In this document: positions 1 through 4,605 of the stretch, piece by piece
Position numbering within the stretch: position 1 is the stretch's first letter
Layout: each line of letters begins with the position of its first letter
Assembly: GCA_030614945.1 (NCBI GenBank)
Contig: JAUXAH010000161.1
Coordinates: 1 to 5,124, forward strand
DNA: 5,124 bases
DNA from: Phycisphaerae bacterium
GTDB lineage: Bacteria > Planctomycetota > Phycisphaerae > Sedimentisphaerales > SG8-4
Direction of reading: 5' to 3'
The notes under the pieces: generated by a model
The model's database searches: none
What the model was told of the DNA's origin: nothing
What the model saw: the letters and a program-made list of their open reading frames with translations, nothing else
Translations under genes and position numbers: made by a program

Positions 1-201
1 GTCGTTGGCGTACGCGTCAATAAAGGCACGACCGTTTCGATCGACGGTCAGGTTTCGTGCAGCTTGTCGATTGATGATGTCGTAAGAGTCGAGAGGGAAA
101 ACAGCGATTTTCTGATTGTGAATAATCCGCTTCGAACTCGATGGGATACTTTGGCCACTAAACTGAATTGGGCTGAAAAGCCGAAATATAAGACTGTCTA
201 A
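1..201 (+). CDS. nadK: NAD kinase, C-terminal part (5' end outside window)
   Basis: The frame is open from the first base to TAA at 199-201 and gives 66 residues. NAD kinase phosphorylates NAD to NADP in the cytoplasm, using ATP or polyphosphate. The visible part matches the end of the family: a beta-strand segment with the SIDGQVS motif (residues about 18-24, the conserved DGQ of the C-terminal beta-sandwich), then an acidic-turn-plus-strand segment (IDDVVRVER), and the closing RWDTLATKLNWAEK, which corresponds to the usual 'F...LR.KLGW' ending. The catalytic GGDGT and NE/D motifs would lie upstream of the window and cannot be checked. The next gene starts 39 nt downstream on the same strand, so co-transcription is possible. 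Nothing looks broken in the visible part. The assignment rests on the C-terminal pattern only. Confidence 0.85.
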   Translation, partial: VVGVRVNKGTTVSIDGQVSCSLSIDDVVRVERENSDFLIVNNPLRTRWDTLATKLNWAEKPKYKTV

Positions 202-229
202 GAATATGTTTAGTTATGAACATACCCGT

Positions 230-233
230 GGGA
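230..233 (+). promoter_or_regulatory. Possible Shine-Dalgarno GGGA for the GTG start at 241
   Basis: GGGA ends 7 nt before GTG at 241. The in-frame ATG at 253 has only AT-rich sequence (GTGTTTAATATT) in front of it and no purine-rich site. This favours the GTG start, but the site is short and the organism's ribosome-binding preferences are unknown. Confidence 0.35.
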
Positions 234-240
234 ATATGAA

Positions 241-1950
241 GTGTTTAATATTATGAAGGCCCTTGTCGAGCAGCTTTCAGCTGCCAAAATTCGAGATTCG
301 AAATTCGAAATTCGAAATTCCGGCCTTCGGCCGGCAATCGTGGCAGTGGTATTTTTTACCTTCTTTTCGGGGACCGGCTGGCCCCTGACTAAATCAGGGG
401 TTGAGAATCCTGTGATTGGTAGTCCCGTTGGTTCAGGGCGGGTTCCGCCGAGCAGTGTCGGCAGCGGCCTGGTTCGCAGTCCTAACCCGATTGATAGAAG
501 CGGTAACCTCATAATTACCGGCAATGTTGCCGGCGGCAGGCACTTTCGCGGTGTTGTGCCATATCGGGCGACTTCGAGTTTCGGAGCGGGGGTTGGTTCG
601 TCTGCGCTTGATTCTTTTTTGAGGCGTTCAGCGAGTTCGGGAGATTTCGGCACGTTTTCCGGCAGATACACACCATATTATTCACCATCAGCGACAGTAA
701 CCACTACAAGGCCCGGCCGCCCCGGTGTCTTCAGGCCGGCAACTACAAGGATTGGAGGGCGTGCTGCGGACCGATTTGCTCCGGGAGTTAGGTCCGCGAT
801 TAAATCGGGGAGGCAGCAGGCATTGTCCGGCCGGGACACTGCGGTATCGGGTATCAAATACCGGCCGATGCGGTTTAGTCCACAGCAGCTGGAGCAACTG
901 ATTTTAGACGGAGTCGCCACATACGCACAAGCCAAAAGGATAGCGGATGAGCAAAACCTGGCGCAGATGGAACGATTGCGGCAGGACATGAAGCAGCTAA
1001 AATACAGGGCGCCACAATTGAAGCAGAGCCTGATTATGCGGGATGAGTCTTTGCGGCCGTTTACTAAGCTTGAGCGCAGCGTAGATGTATTGCAGCCGCT
1101 TAAACTACAGAAGCCGAAGGAGCAGGCCGGCGAAGAGGATTTCCCGATGCAGAAAAGGGCGTTTGGGACCCCGGATAAACAGCCTGATGTTTATGAGCAG
1201 ATGAAGCAGCAGATTGATAACTTTCAGAAAACTCTCGAATCCGCCCGTGACAGACGTGCTGTGAAACAGGCCGAAGAAGCTGCGCAGAGACGGAGGACAG
1301 AAGACAGAAGACAGACGACAGAAGACAGAAGACAGACGACAGAAGACAGAAGACAGACGACGGACGATAGACGATGGACGACGGACGACGAAATACGAAA
1401 TATTTTGGGAACTGACGTTGATGTATCTGCCAGAGCTAAAGCGATTCTGGGTCCACACGAGACTTTTGCCTCTTTCTCGAACGATAAGTTCAATCAACAC
1501 CTCAGGGCCGGCGAGATGTATCTAAAACAGGGCAGGTACTATCGGGCTGCGGACTCTTACACTCTGGCGTCGATTTACAAGCCGGACGACCCGCTCTGCT
1601 ATGCCGGCAGGAGCCATGCGTTATTTGCCGCCGGCGAATATCTGAGCAGCGCACTGTTCCTTTCCAGAGCGCTCGAGATTTTCCCTGAATATGCACTGTT
1701 TAAGATAGACCTTGTGGCTATGGTGGGCGACAGGGACAAGCTCGAAAGCAGGATAGCCGATGTTGAAGAGTGGCTGGAAAGGAGCGATGCGCCCGAGCTA
1801 CAGTTTCTGTTAGGTTATGTTTATTACCAGATGGGCCGGCTCCAACGAGCTAAACAAGCTATCGACGCCGCTTACGAAAAGATGCCGGACTCGCCGGCTG
1901 TAATCGCACTTAAGAGAGCCATTGACAGCGCTGTGAAGCTCGATTCTTGA
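241..1950 (+). CDS. Exported TPR-repeat protein with translated repeat insertions
   Basis: Product of 569 residues, function not recognised. Residues 31-43 (PAIVAVVFFTFFS) form a hydrophobic core preceded by basic residues, suggesting a signal peptide or N-terminal anchor, so the protein probably acts in the periplasm or at the membrane. Residues 45-210 are low-complexity and rich in Gly, Ser, Arg and Pro. Residues 213-350 are helical and charged, with likely coiled coil around 315-350. Residues 351-384 are a translated tandem repeat (period EDRRQTT). Residues 415-560 form a TPR domain: units near 418-451 (AGEMYLKQGRYYRAADSY), 452-485 (AGRSHALFAAGEYLSSAL) and 519-552 (FLLGYVYYQMGRLQRAKQAI). 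TPR domains bind other proteins, and the partner is unknown. GTG at 241 is chosen because of GGGA upstream; ATG at 253 would remove only four residues. Oddities: a repeat insertion in the signal-peptide n-region, a hairpin at 382-400, and a stop codon inside a heptamer array. Confidence 0.8.
   Translation: MFNIMKALVEQLSAAKIRDSKFEIRNSGLRPAIVAVVFFTFFSGTGWPLTKSGVENPVIGSPVGSGRVPPSSVGSGLVRSPNPIDRSGNLIITGNVAGGRHFRGVVPYRATSSFGAGVGSSALDSFLRRSASSGDFGTFSGRYTPYYSPSATVTTTRPGRPGVFRPATTRIGGRAADRFAPGVRSAIKSGRQQALSGRDTAVSGIKYRPMRFSPQQLEQLILDGVATYAQAKRIADEQNLAQMERLRQDMKQLKYRAPQLKQSLIMRDESLRPFTKLERSVDVLQPLKLQKPKEQAGEEDFPMQKRAFGTPDKQPDVYEQMKQQIDNFQKTLESARDRRAVKQAEEAAQRRRTEDRRQTTEDRRQTTEDRRQTTDDRRWTTDDEIRNILGTDVDVSARAKAILGPHETFASFSNDKFNQHLRAGEMYLKQGRYYRAADSYTLASIYKPDDPLCYAGRSHALFAAGEYLSSALFLSRALEIFPEYALFKIDLVAMVGDRDKLESRIADVEEWLERSDAPELQFLLGYVYYQMGRLQRAKQAIDAAYEKMPDSPAVIALKRAIDSAVKLDS
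289..334 (+). repeat. ATTCGAA heptamer array plus CCGGCC hairpin, inside the TPR gene
   Basis: Four 7-nt units run from 289 to 316 (ATTCGAG once, then ATTCGAA three times), followed by a partial unit. A perfect hairpin follows directly: stem CCGGCC (320-325) and GGCCGG (329-334). As RNA it can close on a C(UUCG)G tetraloop. The block is translated as KIRDSKFEIRNSGLRP and sits between the N-terminal basic residues and the hydrophobic core of the putative signal peptide. It looks like a repetitive element captured in frame. Confidence 0.75.
382..400 (+). repeat. Perfect 7-bp hairpin inside the TPR gene
   Basis: CCCCTGA (382-388) and TCAGGGG (394-400) are exact reverse complements separated by CTAAA. 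The hairpin is translated within WPLTKSGVE, just after the hydrophobic segment. It has no T-run and lies inside an open frame, so it is not a terminator. It resembles the other small palindromes scattered in this window. Confidence 0.6.
1291..1402 (+). repeat. Sixteen-unit heptamer array translated as EDRRQTT repeats
   Basis: The stretch divides into sixteen 7-nt units. It begins CGGAGGA, then has three tandem copies of a 21-nt super-unit (CAGAAGA, CAGAAGA, CAGACGA; 1298-1360). These are followed by degenerate units CGGACGA, TAGACGA, TGGACGA, CGGACGA and two CGAAATA. Because three heptamers equal seven codons, the encoded peptide also repeats with period seven: RTEDRRQ, TTEDRRQ and so on, ending TTDDEIRNI. 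It is highly charged (Arg, Glu, Asp) and joins the helical middle region to the TPR domain. The total of 112 nt is not a multiple of three, so the frame was kept by its flanks or by later small indels. Confidence 0.85.
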
Positions 1951-1987
1951 TGCTTGATGCTCGATACTCGATACTCGATGCTCGATG
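1939..1987 (+). repeat. CTCGATG heptamer array spanning the TPR gene's stop codon
   Basis: Seven contiguous 7-nt units: CTCGATT, CTTGATG twice, CTCGATA twice, CTCGATG twice. The first unit encodes the last Leu-Asp of the TPR protein, and its TGA stop (1948-1950) lies in the second unit. The array continues 37 nt into the intergenic region. Confidence 0.85.
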
Positions 1988-1989
1988 CT

Positions 1990-2015
1990 TCCGCCTTCGC
2001 TGAAGCTACGGCGGA
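1990..2015 (+). repeat. TCCGCC/GGCGGA hairpin element
   Basis: The outer stem TCCGCC (1990-1995) pairs with GGCGGA (2010-2015). The interior can form a second small stem, CTTC (1995-1998) with GAAG (2002-2005), which shares one base with the outer stem. There is no T-tract after it. The shape is that of a short interspersed palindrome rather than a terminator. Confidence 0.6.
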
Positions 2016-2039
2016 CAGGCGATGCTCGTGAGTGGTGAT

Positions 2040-2085
2040 TCCGTTCCGTCCAAAGGCCGGACTTTCAGCACAACGGGGGCCGGAT
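2040..2085 (+). repeat. 46-bp direct repeat, copy 1
   Basis: It begins TCCGTTCCGTCC and ends GCCGGAT. It matches the second copy, 68 bp downstream, at 45 of 46 positions (G at 2078 versus C at 2146). It has internal dyad symmetry: CCGTT (2041-2045) with AACGG (2072-2076), enclosing GTCC (2048-2051) with GGAC (2059-2062). Confidence 0.85.
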
Positions 2086-2107
2086 CTACGATAGTTGATT
2101 GGTTAAA

Positions 2108-2153
2108 TCCGTTCCGTCCAAAGGCCGGACTTTCAGCACAACGGGCGCCGGAT
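2108..2153 (+). repeat. 46-bp direct repeat, copy 2
   Basis: Second copy of the 46-bp repeat with the same internal dyads, separated from copy 1 by 22 nt of AT-richer sequence (2086-2107). Two near-identical, self-complementary copies in tandem point to recent duplication or two insertions of the same element. Confidence 0.85.
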
Positions 2154-2194
2154 ACTCGAGATTGAGGATTGAGATTCTTCGCTGCGCTCAGAAT
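2154..2194 (+). repeat. ATTGAGG heptamers followed by ATTCT/AGAAT palindrome
   Basis: Three related 7-nt units (ACTCGAG, ATTGAGG, ATTGAGA; 2154-2174) run into a segment bounded by ATTCT (2174-2178) and AGAAT (2190-2194), with a GC-rich centre TTCGCTGCGCTC. The palindrome is imperfect. The segment is reminiscent of interspersed repeats I remember from metagenome-derived genomes, but that was not checked. Confidence 0.5.
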
Positions 2195-2226
2195 GACAGG
2201 GGGCGATTCAAGTGATTGGTAGCAAC

Positions 2227-2244
2227 GGTGGGCTAAAGCCCACC
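2227..2244 (+). repeat. GGTGGGC-TAAA-GCCCACC hairpin
   Basis: Perfect 7-bp stem (2227-2233 with 2238-2244) and a TAAA loop, followed by CTACAG rather than a T-run. It is a compact palindrome of the same general style as the hairpin at 382-400, more likely an interspersed repeat than a terminator. Confidence 0.65.
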
Positions 2245-2251
2245 CTACAGT

Positions 2252-2286
2252 CTCGATGCTCGATACTTGATTCTTGATATTCGGTG
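2252..2286 (+). repeat. Second CTCGATG-type heptamer array, upstream of the helicase
   Basis: Five units with increasing decay: CTCGATG, CTCGATA, CTTGATT, CTTGATA, TTCGGTG. This is the same unit family as the array at 1939-1987, and it ends 20 nt before the helicase start codon. Confidence 0.75.
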
Positions 2287-2297
2287 CTTGCTATAAG
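2267..2297 (+). promoter_or_regulatory. Weak candidate promoter for the helicase gene
   Basis: TTGATT (2267-2272) and TATAAG (2292-2297) are separated by 19 nt. TG at 2289-2290 would make an extended -10 (TGcTATAAG). The -35 part lies in the heptamer array. A start site about 7 nt after the -10 would give an almost leaderless transcript for ATG at 2307, consistent with the lack of a good Shine-Dalgarno there. AT-rich repeats produce such matches by chance, so confidence is low. Confidence 0.22.
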
Positions 2298-2306
2298 TGA
2301 TGAATA

Positions 2307-4472
2307 ATGGATAATGTTTTTGTAATGATAAAGCAAAATACAGGTTTAGAGATAAAAGAGGTTTTTGCTCCGGGCGGGCTTATTTCACAATCGTTTGCGG
2401 GCTTTGAGGAAAGGCCCGAACAGGTGCAAATGGCCGGTGCGATTCAAAAGGCATTCGCGGACGGCCGGCATCTGGTCGTCGAGGCCGGCACCGGTGTCGG
2501 CAAGAGCTTTGCATACCTTGTCCCGGCGATAGATTTGGTCTATCGAAAGGCAGGCCCCGTTAGAGGGACCCCGCTTGCCCCCCTGCTTCTTGCGAAGCAA
2601 ACCGTGGGGCTTTGCGGGAACCCAGATTCTACAAAGGGCAACAGGAGACAAAAAGCGAAGAATTCTAACGGGGCAGGCAAGGTCTTAATCAGCACTTTTA
2701 CCATCACGCTGCAGGAGCAGCTAACCAGCAAGGACATTCCGTTTCTGGTTAAACGATTAACCGCCGAGAGCGCAGAGAAATCAATAATCAATAATCAATT
2801 ATCAATTGATTGGGTTCTGGCAAAGGGCAGAGGTAATTACCTGTGCAAACGCCGGCTTGAATTCGCGCTGCGCAGGCAAAGATTACTGTTCGATGAGTCG
2901 GGCTCGCAGCTTGCGGTGATAAGTAACTGGGCCAATCAAACCAAAGACGGCTCGCTGAGTGATATTCCATTTGTGCCAAAGAGTAATGTCTGGGACGCGG
3001 TCAAGAGCGAGCATGGCAACTGTCGTAGCAGGAAGTGTCCGCATTTTCGCGGCTGCTTCTACCAGCGGGCCAGACGGCGCCTGGAGAGCGCCGATATTAT
3101 TGTAGCCAATCACGCACTGATGTTCAGCGACCTTGCTCTGAAAGAACAGGGAGCGTCGGTACTGCCGGATTATCGCTATGTGATAATTGATGAGGCACAG
3201 AATATCGAGCACGTGGCTGAGGACCATTTCGGAATAAATATCAGCAATCATAGAGTCAAATTCCTGCTTGACGGCCTTTACAATCCGAGGACGCATAAAG
3301 GACTTCTGGTTTATATGGGGTCGGCCGCGAAGGCAGATAAAGCTATTGATATGGTCGGCCGAATAACCAGGGAGGCGAGGGTCTTCTTTAAGCAGATTCG
3401 CAACTGGTATGAAAGAACGAGGGACGAGACCAACGGCAGATGTTATATGAATTTTGTTGACGACAGAATCGGAGGTCATCTAAAAAGTTTGCGATTGGAA
3501 CTGGCTAAGCTGGCAAAGCAGACAAAAGACGTTGATGAAACGTTTGAGATTATGCGGTTCGTCGACCGCTGTGCGGCGCTGGCGCAGGATTTGGATTGGT
3601 TTTTGACACAGAAGCAGGCCGATTATGTTTACTGGGTAGAGGTTGACGGGGGCAGAAGGGCAACCGTTCGCCTGAGAAGTGCGGCGGTGAATGTCGGGCC
3701 GGATGTGAAAAGGTGTTTGTTCGATAAATATGAATCGGTGATACTGACAAGCGCAACTTTGAGCAGCGGCGCGGGGGCAGAGAGGAGCGGCTTTAATTTC
3801 TTTGCCGGGCGAATCGGTCTGGATGATTTTGGCGCTCTCCGCCTCGGCTCGCCGTTCGATTATGAGAAACAGGTTACGATTTATATCGAAAAGGACCTGC
3901 CGAACCCGAACGAACCGGCTTTTATCGAAGCTGCTGCCGAGAAGGTGAAAAAATACATACTCAAGACCGGAGGCAAGGCGTTTGTGCTTTTTACCAGCTA
4001 CGCGATGCTCGATGAAATTGCTCAAAACCTTTCGGACTGGGTGGCGGAAAATGATATTGAGCTGCTGCAGCAAGGGGCAGGTCTCGACAGGACTGTGCTT
4101 TTGAAGCACTTTAAGGCCGGGGGCAATAGTGTTTTGTTCGGGACGGACAGTTTCTGGCAGGGGGTCGATGTGCCCGGCGCAGCGCTTAGCAATGTTATTA
4201 TTGTTCGTCTGCCGTTTGCTGTCCCTGATAAGCCGTTGCTTGCCGGTAGATTAGAGCAGATAAAACAGCAGGGCGGCAATCCTTTTTTTGACTATCAGTT
4301 ACCGTCGGCGATTATCAAGTTCAAGCAGGGTTTCGGCCGACTAATCCGCAGCAAGACCGATACCGGTATCGTCGTTATCCTGGACTGCCGCGTGGTCAAT
4401 AAATCCTACGGCGCGAAATTTCTGGCGGCGATACCCAAATGCAGAACGAAAATCGTGGCCCGTGAATCGTGA
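2307..4472 (+). CDS. dinG: DinG/XPD-family Fe-S ATP-dependent DNA helicase with two repeat insertions
   Basis: Product of 721 residues. Family members are 5'-3' superfamily 2 DNA helicases that use ATP to unwind forked DNA, D-loops and R-loops in repair and replication-conflict relief. Visible motifs: RPEQ (36-39); Walker A EAGTGVGKS (59-67); motif Ia STFTITLQEQL (129-139); Fe-S cysteines C180, C239, C244 and C250, where the 5- and 6-residue spacings of the last three equal those I recall for E. coli DinG; Walker B IIDEAQ (293-298, Gln where His is usual); LTSATL (480-485); GSPFDY (514-519); FGTDSFWQGVDVPG (611-624); and QGFGRLIR (674-681). There is no N-terminal exonuclease domain. Residues 84-124 and about 153-167 are repeat-derived insertions that leave every motif intact, so the enzyme is probably functional. 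The start is uncertain: ATG 2307 has no strong Shine-Dalgarno, and ATG 2325 is an alternative that loses no motif. The paralogue YoaA cannot be excluded. Confidence 0.92.
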   Translation: MDNVFVMIKQNTGLEIKEVFAPGGLISQSFAGFEERPEQVQMAGAIQKAFADGRHLVVEAGTGVGKSFAYLVPAIDLVYRKAGPVRGTPLAPLLLAKQTVGLCGNPDSTKGNRRQKAKNSNGAGKVLISTFTITLQEQLTSKDIPFLVKRLTAESAEKSIINNQLSIDWVLAKGRGNYLCKRRLEFALRRQRLLFDESGSQLAVISNWANQTKDGSLSDIPFVPKSNVWDAVKSEHGNCRSRKCPHFRGCFYQRARRRLESADIIVANHALMFSDLALKEQGASVLPDYRYVIIDEAQNIEHVAEDHFGINISNHRVKFLLDGLYNPRTHKGLLVYMGSAAKADKAIDMVGRITREARVFFKQIRNWYERTRDETNGRCYMNFVDDRIGGHLKSLRLELAKLAKQTKDVDETFEIMRFVDRCAALAQDLDWFLTQKQADYVYWVEVDGGRRATVRLRSAAVNVGPDVKRCLFDKYESVILTSATLSSGAGAERSGFNFFAGRIGLDDFGALRLGSPFDYEKQVTIYIEKDLPNPNEPAFIEAAAEKVKKYILKTGGKAFVLFTSYAMLDEIAQNLSDWVAENDIELLQQGAGLDRTVLLKHFKAGGNSVLFGTDSFWQGVDVPGAALSNVIIVRLPFAVPDKPLLAGRLEQIKQQGGNPFFDYQLPSAIIKFKQGFGRLIRSKTDTGIVVILDCRVVNKSYGAKFLAAIPKCRTKIVARES
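2549..2678 (+). mobile_element. 123-nt in-frame palindromic insertion in the helicase gene
   Basis: Direct repeats GGCAGGC occur at 2549-2555 and 2672-2678, 123 nt apart. Just inside and overlapping them are perfect 11-bp inverted repeats, GCCCCGTTAGA (2554-2564) and TCTAACGGGGC (2664-2674). The interior is also self-complementary: CCCGC (2570-2574) with GCGGG (2614-2618), GCCCC (2577-2581) with GGGGC (2606-2610), and TGCTTC (2584-2589) with GAAGCA (2594-2599). Deleting exactly 123 nt rejoins YRKAG to KVLISTFTITLQ, a normal spacing between Walker A and motif Ia. The 41 inserted codons (84-124) contain no stop. It encodes no transposase, so any mobility would be in trans. This resembles a MITE-like or Rickettsia-palindromic-element-like insertion. 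Confidence 0.8.
2763..2807 (+). repeat. AT-rich heptamer insertion before the first Fe-S cysteine
   Basis: Four 7-nt units (ATCAATA twice, ATCAATT twice; 2780-2807) are preceded by GCCGAGAGCGCAGAG (2763-2777), itself built of short GAG/CAG-type repeats. They are translated as about residues 153-167 (AESAEKSIINNQLSI). The segment lies between the conserved-looking FLVKRL and DWVLAKGRGNYLC, which ends in the first cluster cysteine C180. Its base composition contrasts sharply with the GC-richer flanks. The left boundary is a guess. Confidence 0.65.
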
Positions 4473-4474
4473 AC
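4461..4474 (+). repeat. Two CGTGAAY heptamers over the helicase stop codon
   Basis: CGTGAAT (4461-4467) and CGTGAAC (4468-4474) are adjacent. They encode the final Arg-Glu-Ser and contain the TGA at 4470-4472. Two units alone could be chance; it is listed because the TPR gene's stop codon is also inside a heptamer array. Confidence 0.3.
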
Positions 4475-4493
4475 CGAGCCACTAACCACGGTT

Positions 4494-4598
4494 TTAGTAG
4501 CCGGTGTTGTTCTCGCAAATGGCGTTGGCCTGGTTATCAATCTTTCCGCCGGTGCCGATGTGGCGGTTGTCCTTGATGACGTTATTCTCCGCCGGGGC
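4494..4598 (-). pseudogene. C-terminal remnant resembling a beta-helix protein
   Basis: On the reverse strand, 34 codons followed by TAA (4494-4496) read APAENNVIKDNRHIGTGG, then KIDNQANAICENNTGY. The Asn-rich ENNVIKDN and CENNTGY pattern resembles the rungs of right-handed parallel beta-helix proteins. The frame stays open leftwards into the end of the membrane-subunit gene but is shifted relative to that gene and has no plausible start of its own. It is best read as the tail of a gene whose upstream part was lost or displaced. No function is claimed, and a chance reading frame remains possible. Confidence 0.4.
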
Positions 4599-4605
4599 TG
4601 CTATT

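Larger units (their letters stand above)
1951..2306. other. Gene-free interval made of nested repeats
   Basis: No coding region is supportable in these 356 nt. Almost all of it belongs to identifiable repeats: a CTCGATG heptamer array at the left end, a TCCGCC hairpin, two copies of a 46-bp repeat, ATTGAGG heptamers leading into an ATTCT/AGAAT palindrome, a GGTGGGC hairpin, and a second CTCGATG-type heptamer array at the right end. The same heptamer family on both borders suggests the internal elements accumulated inside, or beside, an older heptamer array. No T-run terminator was seen after the TPR gene. Confidence 0.75.

Noticed and set aside
205..224. Inverted repeat TATGTT ... AACATA between NAD kinase and the TPR gene, as a terminator or operator
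   Set aside because: Only 6 AT-rich base pairs with an 8-nt loop and no T-run; this is expected by chance in AT-rich spacer.
1291..1402. CRISPR array
   Set aside because: Units are 7 or 21 nt and directly abutting with no spacers; it is a tandem repeat read through as protein.
1105..1500. Reverse-strand open frame over the TPR gene
   Set aside because: It is long only because the heptamer array has no stops in that frame; its Ser/Val/Arg/Leu repeats are the complement of the array and it shows no family resemblance.
2040..2153. Minimal CRISPR-like pair (46-bp repeat, 22-nt spacer)
   Set aside because: Only two copies, an atypically long repeat and short spacer, no cas genes, and surroundings full of unrelated palindromes.
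2227..2244. GGTGGGC hairpin as terminator of the TPR gene
   Set aside because: It lacks a following T-tract and sits more than 270 nt from the stop codon among other interspersed palindromes.
3480..4109. Long reverse-strand open frame opposite the helicase C-terminal half
   Set aside because: It lies antisense to strongly conserved helicase motifs, has no recognisable protein pattern and is best explained as a shadow of GC-biased coding sequence.
4472..4500. Rho-independent terminator after the helicase (AACCG/CGGTTTT)
   Set aside because: 5-bp stem with a 12-nt loop and only four T residues interrupted by AG; too weak to call.
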